Of a stretch of DNA of 64,000 bases, positions 26,010 through 34,844 are shown in pieces. This DNA is from Mesorhizobium ciceri WSM4083 (GTDB taxonomy: Bacteria; Pseudomonadota; Alphaproteobacteria; Rhizobiales; Rhizobiaceae), in contig NZ_KI912610.1 of NCBI RefSeq assembly GCF_000519305.1, forward strand, positions 207,069 through 271,068, given 5' to 3'. The notes under the pieces are model-generated. The model was not told the DNA's origin and did not search any database. It saw only the letters and a list, made by a program, of their open reading frames with translations. The position numbers were made by a program, and so were the translations under genes. Position 1 is the first letter of the stretch; the number at the start of each line of letters is the position of its first letter.

Positions 26010-26444
26010 TCATAGGCGTGCAGCCAGCGCCTGTAGCGCCAGCGTATAGCCGAGCGGCCCAAAGCCACAGATCATGCCGACGGCGACCGGCGCGACCATG
26101 GAGACGTGGCGGAATGGTTCCCGCGCATGGATGTTGGAAAGATGAACTTCGGCCACCGGCAGCGGTGCGACGGCGCGGATGGCGTCGTGGATGGCAATCG
26201 AGGTGTGGCTGTAGGCGCCCGGATTGATGACGATGCCGACAGCCTTGTCGCCAGCTTCCTGAATCCAGTCGACAAGGTCGCCCTCATGGTTCGACTGGCG
26301 GAAATCGATCTCGAACCCCAGCGCCGTGCCTGCCTGCTTGCAGTCGTCGGCGATCGCGGCAAGCGTCTTGCCGCCATAGATGCCCGGCTCGCGCTTGCCG
26401 AGCGCGTTGAGATTGGGACCGTTCAGGACGAAAACCGTTTTCAA
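26010..26444 (-). CDS. aroQ: 3-dehydroquinate dehydratase, type II
   Basis: AroQ dehydrates 3-dehydroquinate in the shikimate pathway. The 144-residue length is typical of the dodecameric type II enzyme. Motifs are NGPNLNALGKREPGIYG (lid loop Arg and Tyr), SNHEGDLVDWIQ, NPGAYSHTSIAI and EVHLSNIHAREPFRHVS. It is the first gene of the aroQ-accB-accC-aat cluster. Confidence 0.94.
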   Translation of the reverse strand: MKTVFVLNGPNLNALGKREPGIYGGKTLAAIADDCKQAGTALGFEIDFRQSNHEGDLVDWIQEAGDKAVGIVINPGAYSHTSIAIHDAIRAVAPLPVAEVHLSNIHAREPFRHVSMVAPVAVGMICGFGPLGYTLALQALAARL

Positions 26445-26593
26445 AAAAGCCGACCTTTCCCGGCGCCGTCATCAAGCCGGCGCGCTGGGCCCTCTATAAT
26501 GGGCATAGCCGCCCGCGGAAAGAGCGCAAGTGCGTTCTTTCACTGTCCACAACAGGCGGAAATGTGCCCGTGAGAAATAGCTGGCGAGCAAGA

Positions 26594-27397
26594 TCAGAGT
26601 GCGGCTTTCGCCGCCTCGATCTTTTCAGCCAGGACTTCCTGCCCGAGCGCCCCGAACACCACCTCGTTGCCGACGACATAGGACGGGGTTCCGGTGATCG
26701 CCAGCTTGTTGGCAAGATCGTAGGTTTTGGCGAGGGCCTCGTTGATTGTCGGGTCCTTCATCTTCTCGCGCAGCGCCGCTTCGTCGGCGCCGAGCGACAG
26801 CGCGACCTTCATGGCCGCCGCCTCGGTGGCGCGTCCCTGGCCGCCGAGCAACGCATTGTGGAACTCGCCGTACTTTTCCGGGTGCATCAGGTGGAAGGCC
26901 ATCGAGACCACGCTCGCCTTCTGTGAATCCGGTCCCAGGATGGGGAATTCCTTGAGCACGAAACGCAGGTCCGGATCGGTCTTGGTCAGCGCCTGCATGT
27001 CGTCGATGGCGCGTTTGCAGAAGCCGCAATTGTAGTCGTAGAACTCGACGATGGTGACCTTGCCGTTCGGATTGCCGACGACGCCGTCGAAAGCGGAGTT
27101 GAAGATCTGGTCCTTGGCATCCTTGATCACGCCGAGATGAGCGATGCGCTGCTCTTCCTTCTGCTTGGCCTCAAGCGCATCCTGGACCTCCAGGAGGACT
27201 TCCGGGTTTTTCAACAAATAGTCGCGGATGATGCCTTCGACTTCGGTGCGGTCGATCTTGGTATCGGCCGCCGCCGTCTCGACCGGCTGCGCGGTACCGG
27301 CCTTGGCGATCTGCGTGTTTCCGGCAACGAATCCGAAAGCCAGCATGGCCAGGGCGACCGCAACCCCCGTGGTGCCCAGCAGCAGTGCCTTTTTCAT
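26594..27397 (-). CDS. DsbA-family periplasmic thiol oxidoreductase
   Basis: A 267-residue protein with an N-terminal signal or anchor (residues 1-30), a helical segment with IIRDYLLKNPEVLLEVQDALE, and a thioredoxin-like domain. The redox motif is C-G-F-C in YDYNCGFCKRAI near residue 125, with cis-Pro in TGTPSYVVG near 238. The helical N-terminal part is typical of Com1/ScsC-like DsbA proteins, which may oxidise or isomerise disulfides. It is followed by aroQ but the 150-base gap suggests a separate unit. Confidence 0.88.
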   Translation of the reverse strand: MKKALLLGTTGVAVALAMLAFGFVAGNTQIAKAGTAQPVETAAADTKIDRTEVEGIIRDYLLKNPEVLLEVQDALEAKQKEEQRIAHLGVIKDAKDQIFNSAFDGVVGNPNGKVTIVEFYDYNCGFCKRAIDDMQALTKTDPDLRFVLKEFPILGPDSQKASVVSMAFHLMHPEKYGEFHNALLGGQGRATEAAAMKVALSLGADEAALREKMKDPTINEALAKTYDLANKLAITGTPSYVVGNEVVFGALGQEVLAEKIEAAKAAL

Positions 27398-27458
27398 CGT
27401 TCCTGTTCCTTCTACCTGTTTTCCGGTCTGGCTATGTCGTGGCGCGCGGCCGGAAGGT

Positions 27459-28853
27459 TCACTTGATCTTGGTTGACGGCCTGTAGTTTATGATATCCTG
27501 GGCGCGAAGCCAGCGCGGCTCGCCGCGTTTCATCTGCTGCTGCGCCCGCATGGCGAAAATCTTCGCATCCTTGTAGTTGCCGGAATAGAAATGGCTTTCG
27601 GCGGTGGCAAGTTCCGCGCCAGGTATGTCACCCAACTCGCCATAGGCCTGTGCCAGATAGCGATATCCGGCTGAATTTTCCTTGTCGCGACCGAGGCCAT
27701 TGTTGATCTGCACGACGGCTTTTTTGAGGGAGTCGGGCGTGCCGACGGCCATCAGTGCCTGGCCCACGGACACCGGCAGCAGACCGGACCGAGCCGAATC
27801 GAGGCTGGCTGCCTTGGCATAGGCGTCCGCAGCCTCCTTGGGTTTGTTTGCCTTCATCAGGATGTCGCCGCGCAGTTCCTGGAAGTAGGCATTCTTCGGC
27901 TGCGCCTTGATCAGTGCATTGGTCTTGGCGAGAGCGGCGGCGATGTTGCCGAACAGATAGGTCGACTGGGCGTCGCCGTACTGCGCGGCGAGGGTTCCTT
28001 GCATCTTTCGCATCAGCCGCGACGCGGCCGCCTGGCCTTCCATGTAGACGGCGATCTTCACCCGCATCATGTCATGGCGCTGCTGCAGCGCGGGCGGGTC
28101 CGGCCTGTCGACATTGGGGTCCTGTTTCACCAGCACTTCGAGATTGGCGATGCGGTCCTGCGGCATCGGATGGCTGATCCGATACGGATCGACCTGGGCG
28201 CCCGAAAGCGACAGTGCGGTCTGGAAGCGGCGGAATGTCTTCAGCATGCCCATGCCGGACTGGCCGGTGGCGTTGAGATAGGTGATCGCCGAGCGGTCGG
28301 CCGTCATCTCCTCGGTGCGCTGATAGGCGAGGATGCTGCGCTGTGCCATCTCGCCGCCGCCAGCGGCCACGCCCATGCCAGCGCCGGCGAGACCGCGGCT
28401 GCTGGTTGTGGCACCGGCGACAATGGCGCCGGCGCCAAGCAATGTCGCGATGATGGCCATCGTCTTGGCTCGTTCGAGCTGGTCGCGCAGCTTCTGCTGG
28501 TGGCCGCCGGCGATATGACCGGCTTCGTGCGCGATGACGCCGATGATCTCGTTGGGCGTTTCAGCCGTCATCAGCGCGCCGGTGTTGATGAACAGCCGGC
28601 GCCCGGTGACGAAGGCGTTGAAACTCTGGTCGTTGACCAGAACGATGTCGATGCCGTCATTCGCCAGGCCGGCCGCCCTGAAGATCGGCCGCGCGTAATC
28701 GCGCACCAGCGCCTCGATCTCGGCGTCGCGCACCACCGGCACGTTCTGGGCGAAGGCACTGACCGAACTCGCCATTGCAACGGCAACGCCAAGCGAGAGC
28801 GTCGCGAAGACGCGCGCTGCCTGGGCAATCGTCGATCTGGGTCGGCTCAACAT
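27459..28853 (-). CDS. M48-family periplasmic metalloprotease with TPR repeats (BepA-like)
   Basis: This 464-residue protein has a signal peptide (residues 15-36, ending AFAQ), an M48 peptidase domain and a C-terminal TPR region. Zinc ligands are in VIAHEAGHIAGGHQ near residue 107, with the third ligand Glu in RTEEMTADRSAITYL near 185. BepA-type proteases check outer-membrane protein assembly. The TPR-like part spans about residues 300-440. It is transcribed toward the DsbA gene, fitting a periplasmic quality-control pair. Confidence 0.9.
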   Translation of the reverse strand: MLSRPRSTIAQAARVFATLSLGVAVAMASSVSAFAQNVPVVRDAEIEALVRDYARPIFRAAGLANDGIDIVLVNDQSFNAFVTGRRLFINTGALMTAETPNEIIGVIAHEAGHIAGGHQQKLRDQLERAKTMAIIATLLGAGAIVAGATTSSRGLAGAGMGVAAGGGEMAQRSILAYQRTEEMTADRSAITYLNATGQSGMGMLKTFRRFQTALSLSGAQVDPYRISHPMPQDRIANLEVLVKQDPNVDRPDPPALQQRHDMMRVKIAVYMEGQAAASRLMRKMQGTLAAQYGDAQSTYLFGNIAAALAKTNALIKAQPKNAYFQELRGDILMKANKPKEAADAYAKAASLDSARSGLLPVSVGQALMAVGTPDSLKKAVVQINNGLGRDKENSAGYRYLAQAYGELGDIPGAELATAESHFYSGNYKDAKIFAMRAQQQMKRGEPRWLRAQDIINYRPSTKIK

Positions 28854-28998
28854 GATGGCTCCACTGGTAGACGAGCGGGCGAAAGATGAAAAGTCGGCGC
28901 CGGAAACTTCCTCAACTTGTGATCCTCACATCAATCGGGCATTTGTGCGGCACATGCGCCAGTGCCTGGCGCCGTCAGTCATCGGGAATACTGGTTAA

Positions 28999-30147
28999 AT
29001 GGTCGTTTCGCTCTCACGCCGTGGCAATGTCGAGCCCTTCCATGCCATGGACATTCTGGCAGAGGCAAACCGGCTGAAGTCCCAGGGCGTGCCGGTTGTT
29101 TCGATGGCCGTCGGCCAGCCTTCCGATCCCGCACCGGTTCTGGTTCGCGCCGCAGCAGCCAAGGCGCTGCAGGACGGACGCATCGGCTACACCGACGCGC
29201 TCGGACTGGCAGGTTTGCGCAAGGCGATCGCCGGACACTACGCCGATCACTACGGGCTTGATATCGAGCCCGGCCGGATCGCGGTGACCACTGGATCGTC
29301 GGCCGCCTTCAACCTTGCCTTCCTGGCGATGTTCGATGGGGGTGACCGGGTCGCCATCGCGGCACCCGGTTATCCCGCTTACCGCAACATCATGGCCGCA
29401 CTCGGCATCGACGTGGTCGAGATCGAGCTTGGCGACGCCGCCTACCTGCATGCCGGCCATCTGGAGGCCGCGCATCGTGAAAAGCCGCTGAAGGGCGTTC
29501 TCTTCGCCAGTCCCGCCAATCCAACCGGCGCGGTCATTCCGGCCGATGAACTGGCGGCCCTGGTAAGGACGGCACAAGACCTCGGCATCGCCGTCATTTC
29601 CGACGAGATCTATCACCGGCTGGCCTATGCCGCCCCCGACACCACGGCGCTTGCCTATGGCGGCGACGTGACGGTGATCAATTCTTTCTCCAAATATTAC
29701 TGCATGACCGGCTGGCGCATCGGCTGGATGGTGCTGCCGCAAGACCTGGTGCGGCCGGTCGAGCGCGTCGCCCAGAGCCTCTATATCTCGCCGCCGGAAC
29801 TGTCGCAGATCGCCGCGATCGAAGCGTTCAGGGCGACCGAGGAGCTGGAGGCGGTCAAAGGCCGCTACGCCTGGAATCGCGAGCTCTTGATGAAACGCCT
29901 GCCGGAACTCGGCTTTCCGCTGGCGGCGCCCATGGACGGCGCCTTCTATGCCTTCTGTGACGTCACCAGGCATACCAATGACAGCATGGACTTCGCGCGA
30001 AAGATGCTGGCCGAGGCGCATGTCGCGGCGACGCCCGGCCGCGACTTCGACACCCAGGCGGGGCACCGGACCATGCGTTTCTCCTATGCCGGCAGCCACG
30101 ACGACATGGTCGAGGCAATGGCGCGCCTCGAACGCTGGTTGAGGTAG
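28999..30147 (+). CDS. PLP-dependent aminotransferase, class I/II
   Basis: A 382-residue fold-type I aminotransferase. The PLP-lysine is in NSFSKYYCMTGWRIGWM near residue 232, the Asn/Pro motif in FASPANPTGAVIP near 172 and the Asp/Tyr pair in ISDEIYHRLAY near 203. The aspartate-binding Arg region near the C-terminus (MRFSYAGSHDDM) is intact. The amino-acid specificity is not readable. It lies 4 bases upstream of the glutaminase gene, so the two form a nitrogen-metabolism pair. Confidence 0.9.
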   Translation: MVVSLSRRGNVEPFHAMDILAEANRLKSQGVPVVSMAVGQPSDPAPVLVRAAAAKALQDGRIGYTDALGLAGLRKAIAGHYADHYGLDIEPGRIAVTTGSSAAFNLAFLAMFDGGDRVAIAAPGYPAYRNIMAALGIDVVEIELGDAAYLHAGHLEAAHREKPLKGVLFASPANPTGAVIPADELAALVRTAQDLGIAVISDEIYHRLAYAAPDTTALAYGGDVTVINSFSKYYCMTGWRIGWMVLPQDLVRPVERVAQSLYISPPELSQIAAIEAFRATEELEAVKGRYAWNRELLMKRLPELGFPLAAPMDGAFYAFCDVTRHTNDSMDFARKMLAEAHVAATPGRDFDTQAGHRTMRFSYAGSHDDMVEAMARLERWLR

Positions 30148-30151
30148 CACT

Positions 30152-31099
30152 ATGCCGGAACTTGAACAGGCCTCCAAACTTGATCGGGCGTTGGCCGAAG
30201 TCGCAGCCGAAATGGCCGAGCGCACCGATCGCGGCGACGTCGCTTCCTACATTCCGCAGCTGGGCAAGGTCGACCCGAAGAAGTTCGGCATCGCAGCGGT
30301 CACCAATGACGGCCGCGTGCTGATGGCCGGCGATGCCGACCAGGCCTTTTCCATCCAGAGCATCTCGAAAGTGTTCACCCTGACACTGGCGCTCGGCAAT
30401 GTCGGCGACGCGCTGTGGCAGCGGGTAGGACGTGAACCGTCAGGCAATCCGTTCAACTCGATCGTGCAGCTCGAGCATGAGAACGGTATTCCGCGCAATC
30501 CGTTCATCAATGCCGGCGCCATCGTCATTTCCGACATCCTGCTTGCCGGTCACCAGCCGCGCGAGGCGATCGGCGAAATCCTGCGCTTCATCCAATTCCT
30601 CGCCGACGACGAAACGATCATCATCGACCGGGAGGTCGCGGCGTCCGAACGGGCCACCGGCTATCGCAATTTCGCGCTTGCCAACTACATGAAATCCTTC
30701 GGTAATCTCCACCATGCGCCGGAGCTGGCGCTGGGCGTCTACTTTCACCACTGCGCCATCGCCATGAGTTGCCGGCAGCTGGCGCTCGCCGGCCGCTTCC
30801 TTGCCAATGGCGGCAAGAACCCGGCGACCGGGCATTCCGTGGTGTCGGCCGAACGGGCACGCCGCATCGGCGCGATGATGCTTACCTGCGGCCATTATGA
30901 CGGCTCCGGCGATTTCGCCTTCCGCGTCGGTATCCCCGGCAAGAGCGGTGTCGGCGGCGGCATATTGGGCATCGTGCCGGGCGTGGCGTCGCTTGCCGTC
31001 TGGTCGCCGGGCCTCAATGCCAACGGCAATTCCAAGCTGGGGTCGATCGCGCTGGAAAAGCTGGCCAGGATGATGAACTGGTCGATCTTCGCGCCGTGA
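30152..31099 (+). CDS. glsA: Glutaminase
   Basis: GlsA hydrolyses glutamine to glutamate and ammonia. The 315-residue protein has the beta-lactamase-like serine motif SIQSISKVF near residue 68, then NPFINAGAIVISD near 115, YFHHCAI and the G-rich RVGIPGKSGVGGGILGIVPG near 255. It follows the aminotransferase gene after 4 bases. A palindromic repeat begins at its stop codon and a bidirectional terminator follows. Confidence 0.94.
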   Translation: MPELEQASKLDRALAEVAAEMAERTDRGDVASYIPQLGKVDPKKFGIAAVTNDGRVLMAGDADQAFSIQSISKVFTLTLALGNVGDALWQRVGREPSGNPFNSIVQLEHENGIPRNPFINAGAIVISDILLAGHQPREAIGEILRFIQFLADDETIIIDREVAASERATGYRNFALANYMKSFGNLHHAPELALGVYFHHCAIAMSCRQLALAGRFLANGGKNPATGHSVVSAERARRIGAMMLTCGHYDGSGDFAFRVGIPGKSGVGGGILGIVPGVASLAVWSPGLNANGNSKLGSIALEKLARMMNWSIFAP

Positions 31100-31150
31100 T
31101 GCATGTCGCCCAAAAGTGCGCAGCGGTTTTGGGACAACGGCATGCATAGA
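31097..31150 (+). repeat. Rhizobial palindromic intergenic repeat, copy 2
   Basis: The element begins at the glsA stop codon with ATGCATGTCGCCCAAAA (31099-31115) and closes with TTTTGGGACAACGGCATGCAT (31127-31147 inclusive), forming an imperfect palindrome. The same sequence, more degenerate, occurs at 14587-14636. I recall this class as a common multi-copy element between genes in Mesorhizobium and relatives. Confidence 0.8.
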
Positions 31151-31200
31151 ATCAAAGAAGCGTTCTAGCCTTCGCGATCCGGCATAACGGCAGATATGAA

Positions 31201-31238
31201 AATCCCGCGCCGTCTTCGAGACGGCGCGGGATTTTTTG
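31201..31238. terminator. Shared bidirectional terminator of glsA and rne
   Basis: The arms AATCCCGCGCCGTCT (31201-31215) and AGACGGCGCGGGATT (31219-31233) pair perfectly over 15 bp with a TCG loop. T6 follows on the plus strand, and a T4 run follows on the minus strand. It lies between convergent glsA and rne. Confidence 0.92.
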
Positions 31239-31268
31239 TCAGATAACTAGCTCAGGTGGCTGAAGGGC

Positions 31269-34190
31269 TTAGAAAAAGCCCTTCCGCTGCCACCATCCGC
31301 CGCGCTTCGGCTTGTCCTCGGTTTTCGCGGCCGGTTCCTCGGCTACGGTCGAAGACACCACCGGCTCGACCGGCGCATTCGCCGCCGCCGGCTTGCGCCG
31401 CGACGGGCGGGCCTTCGGTGCCTTCTCGACAGAAGCGATGGCTGCCTCGTCGGATGCGGTGACCGGCGTGTCGACCGGTGCTTCCAGCTCCGCAGCCGAC
31501 TCATCGTCGACAATTTCGGCCGCGGCCTTCTTCGGCTTGGCCGCGCGACGTGGCTTCTTCGGCTTCTCCGTGGCCGGCGCGTCGTCATTGGCCGGGGCAA
31601 GCGCCACCGGCTCTTCGGCCGCTGCGGTAACCACCGGCTCGCTGGCGATCACCTCGGCAGCCGGGACTTCGACCTCGGACGCGTCGGCTGCTTCGCCAGC
31701 ACTTGCCTCGGCCTCGCCTTCACCGTCTTCGCGGCGGTTGCGCTTGCCGCCGCGCTTGCCGCGCCGGCGCTTTTTGCCCTGGCCTTCGTCCGAAGCTTCA
31801 GCTGTCTCGGATGTTTCGGCAACACCGACAGGGGCGTTGTCGTCCACGTCCGTGTCGCCATCGCTGGCGGCCGAGTCCGGGTCCGAAAACTCACCGGCCG
31901 GAGCCGAGACGGAAGCACCGTCCGCAGGGGCGCCATGTTCGCGATCGCGATCCTTGCCGCCGCGCCGACGCCGACGCTTCCGGCGCTTGCGGTCGCGGCC
32001 TTCGCCTTCCTCACCACCGGCAGCAGGGCGGGGTTGTTGCTGCGGCTGCTGGCGTGGCTGTTCGGCCTGGACCGGCGCCTCGTCATCCTCCTCCTCGGCA
32101 ACGACAATCTCGTCCTCGGGCTCTTCCGGCTCGACATAGGCCGGGAAGCTGCGCGCCTCGACAAAGCCTTCCGGCTTTTCAGCCAGCGCGCCGCGGAAGA
32201 TTGCATAGTGCTGCGAACCCACCGAATCGTCTGCCTCGACGGTGATCGTCAGCCCGAAGCGGCTTTCGAGTTCCACCAGCGTGCCGCGCTTGTGGTTGAG
32301 CACGTAGAGTGCGGTGGCCGCCGGCGTCCGCACCGTGATGTGGCTGCGCGAATCCTTGAGCAGGAATTCCTCGATCGCCCGCACCACCATCAGCGCGACC
32401 GACGAATCGGAGCGCACATGGCCGGTGCCGCCGCAATGCGGGCAGGGCTTCATGGTCGATTCCAGCACGCTGGCGCGGATGCGCTGGCGTGACATCTCCA
32501 TCAGGCCGAAATGCGAGATACGGCCGACCTGGATGCGCGCACGGTCGTTCTTGAGGTGATCCTTCAGCCGCTTCTCGACGGAGCGGTTGTTGCGGTTCTC
32601 CTCCATATCGATGAAGTCGATGACAATCAGGCCGGCAAGGTCGCGCAGCCTGAGCTGACGCGCGACTTCCTCGGCCGCTTCCAGATTGGTGTGGAGCGCG
32701 GTGTCCTCGATCGAGTGCTCCTTGGTGGAGCGGCCCGAATTGACGTCGATGGCAACCAGCGCTTCGGTCTGGTTGATGATGATGTAGCCGCCGCTCTTCA
32801 GCGTCACCTGCGGCTGCAGCATGCGGTCGAGCTGTGCCTCGATGCCGTTGCGCACGAAGATCGGCGTCGTGTCGCGGAACGGCTGAACCACCTTGGCGTG
32901 GCTCGGCATCAGCATGCGCATGAAGTCCTTGGCCTCGCGGTAGCCTTCCTCGCCGGAGACAAGAATCTCGTCGATATCCTTGTTGTAGAGGTCGCGCACC
33001 GAGCGCTTGATGAGGCTGCCTTCCTCATAGACCAAGGCAGGGGCTGTGGACTGCAAGGTGAGATTGCGGACATTTTCCCAAAGCCGCATCAGATATTCGT
33101 AGTCGCGCTTGATCTCCGCCTTGGTGCGGCTCTCGCCGGCGGTGCGCAGGATGACGCCCATGCCCTGCGGCACTTCGAGATCGGCAACGACCTCCTTCAA
33201 GCGCTTGCGGTCGACCGCGCTGGTGATCTTGCGCGAAATGCCGCCGCCACGCGCCGTGTTCGGCATCAGCACCGAATAACGGCCGGCAAGCGACAGGTAG
33301 GTGGTCAGTGCCGCGCCCTTGTTGCCGCGTTCTTCCTTGACGACCTGCACCAAGAGGATCTGCCGGCGCTTGATCACTTCCTGGATCTTGTACTGGCGGC
33401 GCACCGGCTTGCGGCGGTTGCGCACTTCTTCCAGCGCATCCTCGGCGCCGACCGATTCGACCTCGTGATCGTCGGGATGCGAGGACTGCACTTCTTCCAG
33501 CATGCCGCGATCATTGTCGCCGGAGGTCGCTTCGCTGCCTTGTTCGGCCTGCGGGACGGCTTCGGAAATCACATCGGCCTCGACCGAGGCGGCGATTGAC
33601 GTCGGGCCGCCTTCGCGGGTTTCGCCTTCGTCCTGCTCGGCGGAATCCTCGCCATGTTCTGACGCATCGGCATGTTCGGACGAATCGGCCGCATGTTCGA
33701 TGATCTCGGACGTGTGCGAGATGTCCTCGACACCAGCGTCGGCGCCTTCTTCCGCTTCGTCGCTTGCCTCGCCGGAATCGGCAGCATCGCGCTTGTGCTC
33801 GCCCCGGTCGCGGGGCTTGCCGCCGCGCCTGCGGCCGCGCCGTCCGCGATCGCGGCTCTGGCGGTCATCGCCGTCGCCGTCCTCGTTCTCTTCGTCCTCG
33901 GCCTCCTGCGCTTCCGCGCGCAGCAGTGCCTGACGATCGGCGACCGGGATCTGGTAGTAGTCGGGGTGGATTTCACTGAAGGCGAGAAAACCGTGACGGT
34001 TGCCGCCATATTCGACAAAGGCTGCCTGAAGGGAGGGCTCTACGCGCGTTACGCGGGCTAGGTAGATGTTTCCTTTGAGCTGCTTCTTGTCCTGGGATTC
34101 AAAGTCGAATTCTTCAATACGGTTACCGCGTATGACGACAACGCGTGTTTCCTCCGGGTGGGAGGCGTCTATCAGCATTTTGTTGGGCAT
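31269..34190 (-). CDS. rne: Ribonuclease E/G
   Basis: RNase E starts mRNA decay and processes rRNA and tRNA; its C-terminal part scaffolds the degradosome. The 973-residue protein has an S1-type domain from residue 35, split by a large acidic and Arg-rich insert at about 95-260. The catalytic core follows, with ALVAIDVNSGRSTKEHSIED and LIVIDFIDMEE, and the Zn-link CPHCGGTGHV near 580. The last 300 residues are Ala/Pro/Glu rich with basic clusters (RKRRKRRRRRGGKDR, KKRRRGKRGGKR) likely to bind RNA. The insert is usual in alphaproteobacteria. Confidence 0.95.
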   Translation of the reverse strand: MPNKMLIDASHPEETRVVVIRGNRIEEFDFESQDKKQLKGNIYLARVTRVEPSLQAAFVEYGGNRHGFLAFSEIHPDYYQIPVADRQALLRAEAQEAEDEENEDGDGDDRQSRDRGRRGRRRGGKPRDRGEHKRDAADSGEASDEAEEGADAGVEDISHTSEIIEHAADSSEHADASEHGEDSAEQDEGETREGGPTSIAASVEADVISEAVPQAEQGSEATSGDNDRGMLEEVQSSHPDDHEVESVGAEDALEEVRNRRKPVRRQYKIQEVIKRRQILLVQVVKEERGNKGAALTTYLSLAGRYSVLMPNTARGGGISRKITSAVDRKRLKEVVADLEVPQGMGVILRTAGESRTKAEIKRDYEYLMRLWENVRNLTLQSTAPALVYEEGSLIKRSVRDLYNKDIDEILVSGEEGYREAKDFMRMLMPSHAKVVQPFRDTTPIFVRNGIEAQLDRMLQPQVTLKSGGYIIINQTEALVAIDVNSGRSTKEHSIEDTALHTNLEAAEEVARQLRLRDLAGLIVIDFIDMEENRNNRSVEKRLKDHLKNDRARIQVGRISHFGLMEMSRQRIRASVLESTMKPCPHCGGTGHVRSDSSVALMVVRAIEEFLLKDSRSHITVRTPAATALYVLNHKRGTLVELESRFGLTITVEADDSVGSQHYAIFRGALAEKPEGFVEARSFPAYVEPEEPEDEIVVAEEEDDEAPVQAEQPRQQPQQQPRPAAGGEEGEGRDRKRRKRRRRRGGKDRDREHGAPADGASVSAPAGEFSDPDSAASDGDTDVDDNAPVGVAETSETAEASDEGQGKKRRRGKRGGKRNRREDGEGEAEASAGEAADASEVEVPAAEVIASEPVVTAAAEEPVALAPANDDAPATEKPKKPRRAAKPKKAAAEIVDDESAAELEAPVDTPVTASDEAAIASVEKAPKARPSRRKPAAANAPVEPVVSSTVAEEPAAKTEDKPKRGGWWQRKGFF

Positions 34191-34844
34191 TATTTCGTTT
34201 CCCCCCGGCAGCCGTCAGCCGCAGCTTGCGAGGCAAAGCCTGCTGCTGCGTGTCTGGAATGTGGGTGCCGGATATTTGAACGTCCGTCGGCCGCCGCTTG
34301 AGCGCCATGGCGGTGCCGCCCGCAGCCGTAATGGCGCGGTTTGATGCGGACCTTTCCATGATTGCGCTTGAAGCCATCGTCACCAACAGAACCTTTTGAA
34401 CCAAAGCCCGGACGGACCGGACCAGCTTGTTTGCTCATACAGAGCCGGCACGGGAACAAACCCGGCCGTTTTCCTCACGCAGGCGATTCCCCCGCCACGG
34501 GAGCACGCCTGCGAAATTCGTCGCGATCACCTGAACCCTTTTCGCCTGAAGCGAAAGGAGCCGCCTTTACGTCTGACCCTGTAGCAAGAAGCTGCGGAGG
34601 AGGGCGGTTCCAGGATTGCAGTGATCCACCATCGCTTTTATGATTTGGCGGGGTGGAAGGCAACCCCGATTTCCGATGCCGGCAAAAAGCCGTTCCGTAG
34701 CGTAAGCCAGGCTTGCGGCCCTTGCATGAAAAGGCTTGGTTAACCTTCTCTGGATACCAATCGTTAATCGAGTTCGCGGCCTAACCGGCATTTGGACGAA
34801 ACGACCGGGCGCCGGGCGCCAAACCGGGAGCGACTGGAAGAGAG
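34191..34844. promoter_or_regulatory. Gene-free rne/amidase divergent region with leader hairpins
   Basis: No convincing gene lies in these 654 bases. On the rne side two stem-loops are visible: CGCAGGCG/CGCCTGCG (34478-34513) and CCTTTTCGC/GCGAAAGG (34537-34558). These may belong to a long rne 5' leader, which in E. coli mediates autoregulation. The amidase side (34735-34780) is AT-richer, with GGTTAACC and TTAATC blocks, and probably holds that promoter. No start site could be defined. Confidence 0.45.
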
